The notes: generated by a model from the sequence alone, not told the origin. Positions 8,413-17,120 are shown, counted from the first letter of the stretch. The stretch: DNA of 64,000 nt from Candidatus Methanodesulfokora washburnensis (GCF_003947435.1 NZ_RCOS01000062.1:83483-147482), one strand, 5' to 3'. Numbers and translations are program-made.

Positions 8413-10071
8413 TTAGCTGTGGGCTTGCAACAACTGCTTAACTTGTTTTATAATCAATTCGGGACATTCGATTTCATCTATCCATTTTAGAGTTCTAAAA
8501 TCGTCCCAAGCTCTCCGCCAAACAGGACAAACAGGGGATTTTACCCCTGTTTTTGAGTTCATTTTTAGTGGTTCGAATTTTTCAGATGAAATTTGAGGAG
8601 AGATTTCAATTTTCGAACTGTTTGTCTCTTTAACAGCTTTTGATATGAGCTCAAATGGCTTTGTGTAGGTAAAAGCGAGTTTATTCCCATTTAAGAAAAG
8701 CTCCTTGAAAACAAGCCTTATTAATTGTCTTTTCTCTTCAAGATTGGCTTTTAGATAGATTTCTTTTGCTCTTTGGGATAATTCGTAGAGGTTTAATCCG
8801 AGCTCATAGTACTTCAAGTTGGCCCTCTCATGCCTTTTGATTGCAGATTCAATTTCCTCTTTCTCCTTTGAATACTGCTTAAGCTTCCTCTCGTAGAATT
8901 CTTCAGATATCTTTCCATCCAGCTTATCATCGTAGAGCCTGTCTAACCTATTCAAAATCATCTCATACCTTCTTTTAAGCTCGTTTAAACATGCTTCACG
9001 GTAGGCGATTTCGTCTCTGTGGCTGTCCTTTAGGGCTTTGTGAACCCACTCCATTAACCGTTTATTCTTTATCTCAAGGTTTCCGAAGGCCTCTAAAACC
9101 TGCTTTTCTACTTCATTCTCTTTAACCCAAGTCTTCTGAGCACATCTTCTGTATTGGCTACAATGGCCGTAAACAATTCCCTTGTGTTTTTCCCAAGTGA
9201 TGAGCCTCTTGCATTCACCGCACCTAATTAATCCCTTGAAAAGCCAGAGGTGCTTTCTGTATTTTGGGGTAGTCTTCCCATTTAACACTCTCTGGGCTCT
9301 ATCGAATAATTCTTTTGAAATTATGGGTTGATGCTTTCCGTCATAAAGCTTTCCATTCCATCTAATCTTCCCGTAGTAGAATGGATGTGATAGGAGAGAA
9401 GCCATCCTAGACTTACAGAGCTTATTACCTTTTTTCGTCCTCAAACCTTCTTTCCACATCACTTCAACAAGTTTTTCCAGAGAATAATTTCCAGTAGCAT
9501 AAAGCTCAAACATCTTCCTAATTAAGGGAGCTTTCTCCTCATCGATCACCGGAATTTTGTGTCCTTCGCTCCCAACAAGCTTATAACCCAATGGCGGAAC
9601 TCCGGGAAGCCAACCTTGACTTATTTTCTCCATCTGTCCCTTCTTTATCTCCTCAGAGAGGTTTTCAATGTAGTTTTTAGCTAAAATAACCCTTATTCCC
9701 CAATTTAACTTCTCTTGAGACCTAGAGTTTTTGTGGAGGACCAATGAATCTTTGACTAAGTGGACCTGCCTTTCAGGATCTTTCTCAAGCCATTCATCAA
9801 TTAAAACAGCATCCTTTAAATTTCTAGTTAACCTATCAACCTTTTCGCAGAGAATGATCTTAATGTCGTTTCTCTTTACAAAAGAGAGCATCTCCTTGAA
9901 AATTTCTCTTTGTCGTTTCCCGCTTGCAGATTCAGAGACTGAGAAAATCCTTGCAACTTCAAAACCCTTCCTTTCAGCATACTCTCTGAGGAGTTTCTCT
10001 TGAGCAGGTAAGGAATAACCAGTTTCCTCCTGCTCCCTTGAACTAACTCTCGCATAGATTACTGCCTTCAT
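8413..10071 (-). CDS. Large serine recombinase (resolvase/invertase family)
   Basis: This 552-residue DNA recombinase has the resolvase fold at the N-terminus: YARVSS puts the catalytic Arg at 8 and Ser at 10, and EKVDRLTRN is the conserved second motif. A recombinase domain follows (GWLPGVPPLGYKLV), then a zinc ribbon (IRCGECKRL with CSQYRRC), a coiled coil around residues 360-430 and an unusual tail of about 90 residues. Such enzymes cut all four strands through a Ser-DNA link. They are common in bacteria and rare in archaea. The coiled coil and tail resemble recombinases I associate with Patescibacteria, so transfer from bacteria is suspected. Confidence 0.92.
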   Translation of the reverse strand: MKAVIYARVSSREQEETGYSLPAQEKLLREYAERKGFEVARIFSVSESASGKRQREIFKEMLSFVKRNDIKIILCEKVDRLTRNLKDAVLIDEWLEKDPERQVHLVKDSLVLHKNSRSQEKLNWGIRVILAKNYIENLSEEIKKGQMEKISQGWLPGVPPLGYKLVGSEGHKIPVIDEEKAPLIRKMFELYATGNYSLEKLVEVMWKEGLRTKKGNKLCKSRMASLLSHPFYYGKIRWNGKLYDGKHQPIISKELFDRAQRVLNGKTTPKYRKHLWLFKGLIRCGECKRLITWEKHKGIVYGHCSQYRRCAQKTWVKENEVEKQVLEAFGNLEIKNKRLMEWVHKALKDSHRDEIAYREACLNELKRRYEMILNRLDRLYDDKLDGKISEEFYERKLKQYSKEKEEIESAIKRHERANLKYYELGLNLYELSQRAKEIYLKANLEEKRQLIRLVFKELFLNGNKLAFTYTKPFELISKAVKETNSSKIEISPQISSEKFEPLKMNSKTGVKSPVCPVWRRAWDDFRTLKWIDEIECPELIIKQVKQLLQAHS

Positions 10072-10089
10072 GTTAAGGAATAAATTATT

Positions 10090-10299
10090 CTACAACCCTT
10101 TTGCTAATGAGTCAAATTTTATTTCCTCTTCAACTTTCCGAAGGTCTTTTAGATTCTCTCTCGCATAAATCTTGGCCAGCAATTCAAAATAAGAGAGAAG
10201 ATTTTCTCCAAACTCAAACAATTCCTTGTCGCTGAGCTCTTTTCCAAGATCTTCCCTAACTATTTCCCTTAATTCTTCTAGGAGTTCTTGGCTCAACAT
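10090..10299 (-). CDS. Small helical protein upstream of serine recombinase
   Basis: This 69-residue acidic helical protein lies 18 bases upstream of the recombinase in the same operon. The core KELSDKELFEFGENLLSYFELL resembles short proteins I recall directly upstream of similar recombinases in Patescibacteria. No catalytic motif is visible. It may regulate or assist the recombinase. Its presence inside the 12-bp repeats supports one mobile cassette. Confidence 0.6.
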   Translation of the reverse strand: MLSQELLEELREIVREDLGKELSDKELFEFGENLLSYFELLAKIYARENLKDLRKVEEEIKFDSLAKGL

Positions 10300-10366
10300 G
10301 TCCTTAATTTTCTTTGCGCGAAAATGCCTTTAAACCGCCTTTACCCCATAAAATCCCAATTAAAAT

Positions 10367-10705
10367 TCAGGGTCTGAGCCTAACAAAAGGCTCCATTATC
10401 TTGAGGATTTCCTCTTTAGTCTTTAAAATGATTTCGGCTACTTCCTTTAAGCTCTTATTCTTCCCATCAGCTAGCCTCTTTCTACACAAATACTCAAAGA
10501 TCTCCTGAAAACACATATCCAGAGTAGGGAAATACCAACTTTCTTGCTTATCAAGCCTCTGATCTGGCCTTGATCTAATCTTAACTACAAACTGGTTCTC
10601 ATCAGCATAAATTGAAATCCTCTCATTTATCTTTGTTACTAGCTTCATAATCGTAAAACTATGATTTTCTTTATCCAGTCTATATCGGGCGAATACGATT
10701 GTCAA
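10367..10705 (-). CDS. Hypothetical protein, element-encoded
   Basis: A 112-residue protein with no family I recognise. The start may be the internal Met before KLVTKINERISIYADE, since that segment begins a plausible beta-rich fold; no clear ribosome binding site decides it. The C-terminus is helical (SLKEVAEIILKTKEEIL). It follows the nuclease operon on the same strand, about 65 bases downstream. Confidence 0.5.
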   Translation of the reverse strand: MTIVFARYRLDKENHSFTIMKLVTKINERISIYADENQFVVKIRSRPDQRLDKQESWYFPTLDMCFQEIFEYLCRKRLADGKNKSLKEVAEIILKTKEEILKIMEPFVRLRP

Positions 10706-10771
10706 GAGGAAAATAAAAAGAGGCTTGTCTTTTCTTCTCTTAAGAATTAGAACTCAGCGATTGTTTTGTTT

Positions 10772-11392
10772 CTACAGCACAGTTTCTCTCCATCTGGCTA
10801 AAAGTTCCTTCCACTTAGAAGGCTCAAAGTTCTTTGCCAGTGAAGGAAGTATTTTTCTTCCTACGAAGTCCTTATCTGTGGCCGGATATTTATCTAATTC
10901 TTTAAAATACTTTCTCTCGTTTGTATAAGAAATTTCTGCAACAGCCATCAGTATATCTTTTGCAAATTCCTCATTCAGGTTTTCTTCTACTTTAACAGTG
11001 AGTACTTTTATTAAATATGGATCTAGCCGATAGAACAAAAACCAATAATAACTATCATATATCACATAATACCATACATTCAACTTCTCTGCGTAATTTT
11101 TAACCTTCTTTGAATAAGCTGCTAGGCTTTTTCCTGGCTGATTAAAAACTCTTCGTTTAGTTTCAATTATGAGCTTTGGTTTTAAACTCCCATACTCTTT
11201 AGAGAAGATAACAAGGTCCGCTCTTTCTTCCTTTCTCTCCTTAATTTTTATTGGAACCTCGGGTATAACCTCTGAAAAAACTTCTTTATAGGAGTCTTTT
11301 GAATATTCCACTCCATATTTGATTGCATTCTTAAAGACTCTGTATACTTCGCATTGTACATAACTCTCCTTTTTTAACTCTTCTAATCTCAT
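10772..11392 (-). CDS. PD-(D/E)XK nuclease-like protein, type I restriction R-subunit N-terminus type
   Basis: This 206-residue protein has a nuclease core: Glu in the first helix, RADLVIFS and KLIIETKRR give the D and E-x-K residues of PD-(D/E)XK enzymes. The arrangement recalls the N-terminal domain of type I restriction R subunits, but there is no helicase part, so it is a free-standing nuclease. It is the third gene of an operon with an ImmA-like protein and an XRE regulator, with 4-base ATGA overlaps. A defence or addiction role is an inference. Confidence 0.65.
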   Translation of the reverse strand: MRLEELKKESYVQCEVYRVFKNAIKYGVEYSKDSYKEVFSEVIPEVPIKIKERKEERADLVIFSKEYGSLKPKLIIETKRRVFNQPGKSLAAYSKKVKNYAEKLNVWYYVIYDSYYWFLFYRLDPYLIKVLTVKVEENLNEEFAKDILMAVAEISYTNERKYFKELDKYPATDKDFVGRKILPSLAKNFEPSKWKELLARWRETVL

Positions 11393-11874
11393 CCAGTTTT
11401 TTCTAAGGATTTGAATTTAAGCCTTTTCCTCATGAAGTTTTCTGAGACCTGAAACTCTTCAGCTAGTTCTGAAACAGGGTCTAGGGATTCTTGAACCCAT
11501 TCTTCCTTCAATTTCTCATTTAACTTATCCTCCGGAATTAAAAGGTAGGCTGCAAATACTTCAGCTTCCTTCTCCTGTCTTCTCTGCTTCCAGTAGTTGA
11601 ACCTGTCATCTCTTTCATCCAGAAAGTAGTTCACTCTTGTGTTTCTGTGGAATAGGTGATGAGCTAGGCCATGAGCAATTAAATGCCTCTTCTTATAAGG
11701 ATGCAAATTCGGATCTATCACGATAACACCTTCATCCTTTATGTAAACCTCCTTGATTATCTTCCCTAAGGGGATTTCTATAACTTCTGCTCCCAATTTT
11801 GAAGCCAAAAGCTCAAGGTCATCTATTCCATACTTTTCCCTTATCTCATTTGCTTTCTCAATTATGTGCCTCAT
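11389..11874 (-). CDS. ImmA/IrrE-family metallopeptidase-like protein
   Basis: This 161-residue protein matches the ImmA/IrrE (DUF955) family that cleaves partner XRE repressors in bacterial mobile elements. The metal site reads IAHGLAHHLFH, so both His of HExxH are present but the catalytic Glu is replaced by Gly. The later acidic helix EKEAEVFAAYLLIP, which gives the third ligand, is intact. The Glu loss may mean weak or no peptidase activity. The C-terminus has a short helix-turn-helix-like end. It overlaps both neighbours by 4 bases. Confidence 0.85.
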   Translation of the reverse strand: MRHIIEKANEIREKYGIDDLELLASKLGAEVIEIPLGKIIKEVYIKDEGVIVIDPNLHPYKKRHLIAHGLAHHLFHRNTRVNYFLDERDDRFNYWKQRRQEKEAEVFAAYLLIPEDKLNEKLKEEWVQESLDPVSELAEEFQVSENFMRKRLKFKSLEKTG

Positions 11875-12221
11875 GTTTTCTTTTTCCTCATTCTTCTCTC
11901 TTTAACCTTTAAGTAGGCATTAATTATAGCCCTTTTATCTCTTTCTGGCAAGCTCGGAATATCCTTGAATAAGCTCAAAAGCTCAGGCTCCTTTATTCCT
12001 AAGGCCTCAAGTTTTGACTCCAAAAGCATGTCCTCAAGCACTTTAAACGGAACATCCAAAGCCTTAGCGATCTTCTTCAACTTTTCCCTTGATGGGATGA
12101 AGTGCCCGCTCTCAACATCAGAAATATAGCTGTTTGTCTTATAGCCAAGCCTCTCAGCCAACTGTTGCTGAGTTAATCCCTTCTGTATTCTCAGTTGTTT
12201 CAATTTTTGGCCAAAATTCAT
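11871..12221 (-). CDS. XRE-family transcriptional regulator
   Basis: This DNA-binding protein of 116 residues opens with an XRE helix-turn-helix (FGQKLKQLRIQKGLTQQQLAERLG and the SYISDVESG recognition helix). The remainder is helical and ends in a lysine-rich tail. The start at 12221 (MNFGQK) is chosen because the domain begins there; the longer frame from 12245 adds eight unlikely residues. With the ImmA-like gene next to it, it forms the repressor/anti-repressor pair typical of integrative elements. It probably represses its own operon and perhaps element functions. Confidence 0.85.
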   Translation of the reverse strand: MNFGQKLKQLRIQKGLTQQQLAERLGYKTNSYISDVESGHFIPSREKLKKIAKALDVPFKVLEDMLLESKLEALGIKEPELLSLFKDIPSLPERDKRAIINAYLKVKERRMRKKKT

Positions 12222-12245
12222 ATCGCCTATAGATGATATTAGCAA

Positions 12246-12668
12246 AAGCGAAAATTATTGTCAAGCTAAGCAGTTAAAAAAGACTTTGACCTTTCTGCTA
12301 AAAGCATGTAACAAATTTATTAATTTCTATCCTTTCTCATTTACTTGCAAGTTCCAATATAGGCCAAGGTTATTTTTAAAAATTTAGACTTTAACCTGTC
12401 TTTGAGGTTACAGGGGATTAGGTATAGATAAGCGGATTTACGATAAAGGCGCGCGCCGCCCTTCAAGTAACAACTATGGCATCTACGGTAGCGGTATATT
12501 TTGGGCTATTAGACTATACGGTCTATAGCTATGTACCAAAAGTTTAAAAATGGATTTATTCAAGCTAAAATAAAAATTATTCCATTAATAATTGAGGAGC
12601 CTCAACTTTGTATTCATCATGACCTCTATTTAAAATCTATTCTCTAAAAATTATATAGGAAATCTATT
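12246..12668. other. 423-base gap, no firm gene
   Basis: The gap holds AT-rich promoter-like sequence next to the XRE start and a GC-rich spot GGCGCGCGCCG at about 12450. A tiny plus-strand frame (12476-12550, ATG to TAA, ending DYTVYSYVPKV) is present but too short to support. Nothing else is recognisable. Confidence 0.4.
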
Positions 12669-13592
12669 TTATTTTCCTGATCCTGTAGTAAAGGTAGTCC
12701 AATTAGAGCGAGAGCTTGTTCCACTAGTATCCATATAGAGCACACACCATTCGTATTCGGTATTTGGCTGGAGTATCCCGGAAGGGACTTTAGTGCTTGT
12801 CAGATCATAGGTGCGCCATCCGCTGTTCCAAACCAATTTTTTGTCTTTTTCTACAAGTATTACCCACATAGTTTTCAAGTGAGAATCTCCATCCGGATCG
12901 CTGAAGGGTGATGCACGTAGGGTTGGGGTTAAAGAAACACCCGTTGTCCCATTCGGTGGTTCCAGATTAGAAGGTTTATTGGGGAACCTATTGTCTATTT
13001 TCTCCTTAATGAGAACCCCACCATTTGTTTCAGCGACCCAGCCGGCAGATTGCGGAAATATCACAAACCACCAAGTTAATCCCCCTGCGTATTCGGGTCC
13101 TCCAGTAACTGTGCCTATCTCACCCGCATGCACTGTGCCTTTTACTTCCCCATTAGGCTGTTTAAAAACATCCACAGTCTGAGCCACAACCTCTATGATA
13201 TCTCCTCGATTGATCTTGCCATCAATGCTCTTACGTGGTTTCTTGAAGATGCAACCATTCTCCAATATGATCTCATTTTTTCCTATCTTCCCCCTATAAA
13301 CAGCTTTGGTGCCAAAGGTTTCTATGATGAGTGTTATCTTATCTCCTTCGATCTCGTACTTTCCAGCAACAGTGTACTCTCCAGTGTAAGTGTACTTACC
13401 TGATGTATAATAGAGCTCTCCATTTGGTCTGAATTCAAGGGTGTTCCCTATTTCACACTGTTCGTCCTTAACAACGCAGAGATATTCCCCGATAAGTCCC
13501 CCTCTTGAAATTGGCGGTAAGAGAATGTAATAAACCAGACCACCTATGATAACTACCAGAATCACAGCCAGCAGCCACTTCATATACGACAT
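12669..13592 (-). CDS. Membrane-anchored extracellular protein with SH3-like and fibronectin-like domains
   Basis: This protein has about 307 residues. Residues 5-22 form one membrane helix (WLLAVILVVIIGGLVYYILL). A beta-rich stretch with repeated YTYTGEYTVAGKYEIEGDKI follows, then an SH3-like segment (VDVFKQPNGEVKGTVHAGEIGTV, ending AGWVAETNGGVLI). A fibronectin/cadherin-like C-terminus contains NKPSNLEPPNGTTGVSLTPTL and DPDGD. Start ATG at 13592 has GGTGG upstream. It most likely faces outward and shares an operon direction with the GH25-VWA surface gene. The TLRASPFSDPDGD type of repeat is common in bacterial surface proteins. Confidence 0.7.
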   Translation of the reverse strand: MSYMKWLLAVILVVIIGGLVYYILLPPISRGGLIGEYLCVVKDEQCEIGNTLEFRPNGELYYTSGKYTYTGEYTVAGKYEIEGDKITLIIETFGTKAVYRGKIGKNEIILENGCIFKKPRKSIDGKINRGDIIEVVAQTVDVFKQPNGEVKGTVHAGEIGTVTGGPEYAGGLTWWFVIFPQSAGWVAETNGGVLIKEKIDNRFPNKPSNLEPPNGTTGVSLTPTLRASPFSDPDGDSHLKTMWVILVEKDKKLVWNSGWRTYDLTSTKVPSGILQPNTEYEWCVLYMDTSGTSSRSNWTTFTTGSGK

Positions 13593-13649
13593 AGGATCCA
13601 CCGCATTTCGAAAGAGTGCCCAAAATATAAACATATCTCCGTATTAGTG

Positions 13650-13794
13650 AAATAGGGAGGGCCTTTATAACAGGGGGCTTGCAATTATTCTTATCGAACT
13701 GAACAAAAAATACCTCTTTTTCGCAGGTGGTACAGAACTTTGCCTCTGGTTCCGACTCTACCCCACAACCCGGGCAGTACTCACCTTTCTTCAG
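13650..13794 (-). pseudogene. Second zinc-ribbon coding remnant in a shifted frame
   Basis: Directly after the stop of the preceding membrane protein, another frame reads a clean zinc ribbon: GEYCPGCGVESEPEAKFCTTCEKEV. It has no good start codon of its own and overlaps the end of the membrane gene. It looks like the second half of a double zinc ribbon separated from the first by a one-base shift. A frameshift mutation is more likely than programmed shifting. Confidence 0.35.
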
Positions 13795-14362
13795 GTGATT
13801 TAGCTTCTGCTATCTTGGAACCACAGTAGGGACAAAATAACGAGCCGTTGGGTACTTTTTTCCCACAATTAGGACAGGTATCAAATTCTCCGGATATTTC
13901 ACTAATTCCTTTGTGCAATAGGGTAGTCCATTTCTCGATGCTACCTAATAGGGTGCTTGCTATTCTAATCGCTGGCAAAATTGCGACAGCCAAGAAGATA
14001 AGCGAGTAAACCCAGGTAGCTCCTATTAAGAATGGATAACACATACCTTTGAATGAAGCATATGCTATCCATATCGCTCCAAGGTAAGCTAAATTCGAAG
14101 CAATAACAGCGACTTCAGGAAAGGTTGGGAAGGTACTTTTAATGGAGGAACTGATTTCATATCCAAATCTCAAGACTATGGTTATCATCATTACGGCAAT
14201 TATTGCAGTGACGATATCAGGAATCCCAAAGGGTATTCCGGGAATCGGAACTTCCATGCCAGGCAATCTGACTGCAATAGCATTGATTATTCCTAAGACT
14301 ATCAGGGAAATTACTAGTTTAATAATGGGCCTGTAAATTCCAGAAATTTTTCCAAGAGACAT
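13781..14362 (-). CDS. Four-helix membrane protein with C-terminal zinc ribbon
   Basis: This 193-residue protein has about four membrane helices (for example LVISLIVLGIINAIAV and VYSLIFLAVAILPAIRI). A cytoplasmic zinc ribbon CPNCGKKVPNGSLFCPYCG follows at residues 163-181, and the protein ends EAKSPEER. An AAGGAGGGAGG ribosome binding site precedes the ATG. It lies 23 bases downstream of the GH25-VWA gene, so the two may be cotranscribed. Function unknown. Confidence 0.7.
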   Translation of the reverse strand: MSLGKISGIYRPIIKLVISLIVLGIINAIAVRLPGMEVPIPGIPFGIPDIVTAIIAVMMITIVLRFGYEISSSIKSTFPTFPEVAVIASNLAYLGAIWIAYASFKGMCYPFLIGATWVYSLIFLAVAILPAIRIASTLLGSIEKWTTLLHKGISEISGEFDTCPNCGKKVPNGSLFCPYCGSKIAEAKSPEER

Positions 14363-14385
14363 TTTCCTCCCTCCTTATTTTTTTG

Positions 14386-16155
14386 CTAAAGCTTGTTATT
14401 TAAACTTTTCTTTGATATGGAGCGCCATGTGAAAATTCCTATTAATAAAAAGATCAAACTTAATATAAGTAATGGAACGTATCCATGGATGGAGAAAGCT
14501 TGAGCTGAAGGTAAGACGTATGTTGAGATCCATACATAATATTCCTCTTTTTGAGGAACTATTTTTCCATAAACTTTCACAGTCCAAGGACCTGCCAAGG
14601 GATTCTTTATTATGACATACTCTGGTTTAACATCCCCTGAGTAAATAACGTTAGGCGCTGTGAAATTAATTTCTTTTCCTAATGGATCATAAATTTTTAA
14701 ATCTAAATTGCTTCCTTTCCAGTTTAAAACCACCCTGATAGAATCTGTACCAAAGGCAACATTAAACGTTCCTGCTTTTACTATTTCTCCCTCCTTAACA
14801 CTTCCCGTGAATGTAGATTCAATCTTCCATCCAGTTGTTCTCAGCCCACTCTCTATGAAGATGTTTTCAAGCTTGAAAGAATCCGAAGCATAATAATATT
14901 TTCCTCCAGTACTTTCTGCCATTTTTCTGAGAAATTCTTCACGAAGATAGCTTGGATCTCCATAGCCAATAGTATAAATTTTTATTTTCTTATCTATTGC
15001 TTCTTTAACAGGCCCCTCTAAAACATCTTCTTCCTTCATCCCTGTTGTAATATGCCCATCGGTAAAGAAGACTATGGCTTTCATAACGCCAATTCCAGTT
15101 TCAAGTTCATTTAATGCCTCCTTTAAAGCCTCACCTATGTTCGTGTATCCACCCGGCCATGCTTTACTGATGGCATTTTTAACAGCATCGAAATTTGAAG
15201 TTAAATGGACATCAACATGGGCATCAGTAGCAAACGTTATAAGAGCAATTCTATTTCCCGGCAATATTACATTAATGAGAGCCTCTGCTGATTTCTTAGC
15301 TGAATCAATCTTCATCTCTCCTTGCCATATATCTCCCATACTTCCTGAACGATCAATCACAAGGACTATGTCAAAATTCTTCGCAGGAGTTATAATGAAT
15401 TTTCGCAATTCAGTTTCATCGCCATTAAACAAATTTAGATCTGCCTTTCCATTAGCAAGATTAACGTCCCGTTGATATTGCCAAAATGCCCAAGTCTTCC
15501 ATCCTCCTGTCTCAGGAAAATCGATAGAAGTGGGTTCCCTATTTATGGGATCGGCAATCCAAATATCGTACTGATCAACTATGGTAGAATCTCTTAAAAA
15601 GTAAAATAGAAACGAATTCATATATAAAATAGGTCTTACGCCGGTTTTCCCCTCTACAGTGTCCATCCACTCCTTTATCCACTGTGCAAGTTTTTCCTTA
15701 CCTAGTAGTTCTGGATGTAGTTCTCCAAGTTTTGGATGCTTTATATCTTCAATATCTAAAGCAGGTCTGAGGTATCCCTCCTTAAGATAATTTCCAGCAA
15801 GTTGAAGGAAACTTTCTGCTTCATCTTTAGCTTTGTTAAGTGGGTTTCCTTCTTTATCCACAGGAAGTCCAAAATGATAAACACCTACTAAAAAACCTGC
15901 TCTGCGAGCATCCTCTACCCTCTTTTCAAAACCTGGTTTTGCCCAATTTACTCCTTCAGTGGCCTTGACAAATACAAATCTATAACCTAAGTGGTACACT
16001 TCTGACCAATTTATATCCTCTCTTACATCAATTCCTTTTACTCTTTTACTTGATTGAGCTAAAACTTCAACCCGAGGAATATGTCCACTCAAGATTATGC
16101 TGGCCATCATCAAGCCTATAAATAGAAGGACAGAAAATTCTTTCTTCAATTTCAT
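14386..16155 (-). CDS. Secreted GH25 lysozyme domain fused to a von Willebrand A domain, membrane anchored
   Basis: This predicted surface protein has 589 residues. Residues 1-34 are a signal peptide. Residues 39-250 are a glycoside hydrolase family 25 (Chalaropsis-type muramidase) domain: GIDV gives Asp43, PALDIED gives Asp134 and Glu136, and WIADP gives Asp202, so the catalytic acids appear complete. Residues 261-440 are a VWA domain with an intact metal site: DRSGS (268-272), Thr338 in GGYTNIGEAL and Asp366 in FFTDGH. A beta-sandwich follows, then one membrane helix (557-576) and a short basic tail. GH25 enzymes cleave peptidoglycan, which archaea lack, so the target may be bacterial. Family members in archaea are known as transferred antibacterial genes; the VWA fusion is unfamiliar to me. 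Confidence 0.85.
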   Translation of the reverse strand: MKLKKEFSVLLFIGLMMASIILSGHIPRVEVLAQSSKRVKGIDVREDINWSEVYHLGYRFVFVKATEGVNWAKPGFEKRVEDARRAGFLVGVYHFGLPVDKEGNPLNKAKDEAESFLQLAGNYLKEGYLRPALDIEDIKHPKLGELHPELLGKEKLAQWIKEWMDTVEGKTGVRPILYMNSFLFYFLRDSTIVDQYDIWIADPINREPTSIDFPETGGWKTWAFWQYQRDVNLANGKADLNLFNGDETELRKFIITPAKNFDIVLVIDRSGSMGDIWQGEMKIDSAKKSAEALINVILPGNRIALITFATDAHVDVHLTSNFDAVKNAISKAWPGGYTNIGEALKEALNELETGIGVMKAIVFFTDGHITTGMKEEDVLEGPVKEAIDKKIKIYTIGYGDPSYLREEFLRKMAESTGGKYYYASDSFKLENIFIESGLRTTGWKIESTFTGSVKEGEIVKAGTFNVAFGTDSIRVVLNWKGSNLDLKIYDPLGKEINFTAPNVIYSGDVKPEYVIIKNPLAGPWTVKVYGKIVPQKEEYYVWISTYVLPSAQAFSIHGYVPLLILSLIFLLIGIFTWRSISKKSLNNKL

Positions 16156-16412
16156 TCCCTCTCGCCCCTATTGTTTTTCCTGATGCACTCTTCTAAATAA
16201 ATTTTTCGTCATTGCCATTCTGTATCTTCTTTAATAAAGTTCAAGGACTTAATGGTAAAAAGTTACACAAGCTCTTTCCGATGTTTGTTGATTTAGATAA
16301 ATCCCAATTTCTTTATTTTTAACTCTAAAATAATTATTTAAGAGAGATAGCTCCTTCTTTACTTTTCGTTGTTAAAGTTGATATTAAATATTCAAGTAAA
16401 ATTTAAGTGTTT

Positions 16413-17087
16413 TCACTTAAAGAATCTAAAGGTGGAGAGCATTTTATTAAAGGTTTCTTTTTCTTTAATTTCATCAAATTCTTTCAATGGGCCTTTATAA
16501 TCGGGGGTATAAATTACACCACTATAATAAAGTTCAAAGGTGAGATGGAAACAGTAATCATTGTGATAAGTACTAAAGTATTGGGTAATAATACAACTAC
16601 CCATTCCGCAATCCCCTACTTCTTTCTTGTAAAAGACTACTTTATTAAAGATCACTCTTTCTGATTTTAGTTCCTCTAGAGTACCGGGAGCACGAGTATA
16701 TTCAGGAGCAGGGTCGGAGCATTCTTCACGATTCTTATTATCTATAAAAATTTTTAAATACTTTCCAGTTAGGTTTGTACCGGGGGTAAGTGGAAGATCT
16801 ATTACGATGCTTTTCCCAACCTTTCCCACTTTTGAGTCTTTTGGATATTTCACTTCAAATCCATACTCTTCATTTGTATAAGTCTTCCAATCAGAGACAT
16901 CAACTTCTTCCAGCTCGGTAGGAGCGGGTTCTTTTGGCATTTCTTTTTTAGGCTCTTCCTTAGATGCTTCGGGTTTTTCCATAACTGGAGCTGGTTTTTG
17001 TTTTACATAGAAAATGCTTATTCCTATTGTCCCAGCTACAAAGAGAACTAATGCTCCTATTAGAACCCATTTTAATCTATTGAGCAT
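16413..17087 (-). CDS. Membrane-anchored lipoprotein-like protein, WKTYTNEEYGFEVKYP family
   Basis: One N-terminal membrane helix (WVLIGALVLFVAGTIGISIFYV) is followed by a Lys/Pro/Glu-rich linker and a folded outer domain. That domain starts DVSDWKTYTNEEYGFEVKYP and ends NKMLSTFRFFK. I associate this domain with Patescibacteria and other bacteria, where it is secreted and of unknown function. ATG at 17087 is used; TTG at 17111 is an alternative. A decayed paralogue lies at 18449-18850, and both genes share their upstream sequence, so they arose by duplication. Confidence 0.65.
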   Translation of the reverse strand: MLNRLKWVLIGALVLFVAGTIGISIFYVKQKPAPVMEKPEASKEEPKKEMPKEPAPTELEEVDVSDWKTYTNEEYGFEVKYPKDSKVGKVGKSIVIDLPLTPGTNLTGKYLKIFIDNKNREECSDPAPEYTRAPGTLEELKSERVIFNKVVFYKKEVGDCGMGSCIITQYFSTYHNDYCFHLTFELYYSGVIYTPDYKGPLKEFDEIKEKETFNKMLSTFRFFK

Positions 17088-17120
17088 GATCTTAAAGAAT
17101 CTATTTTTCAACCTTTACAC

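Larger units (their letters stand above)
8388..10349. mobile_element. Putative serine-recombinase cassette with 12-bp direct repeats
   Basis: CCTTTACCCCAT occurs at 8388-8399 and again at 10338-10349 in the same orientation, within a longer imperfect match. The two copies tightly flank the large serine recombinase gene and its small upstream partner. This looks like a self-mobile cassette inserted into the larger element, with the repeats as att-like junctions. One short repeat pair could be chance, so the boundary is tentative. Confidence 0.45.

Noticed and set aside
12476..12550. 24-residue plus-strand peptide gene
   Set aside because: It has no ribosome binding site or family and is too short to distinguish from chance.
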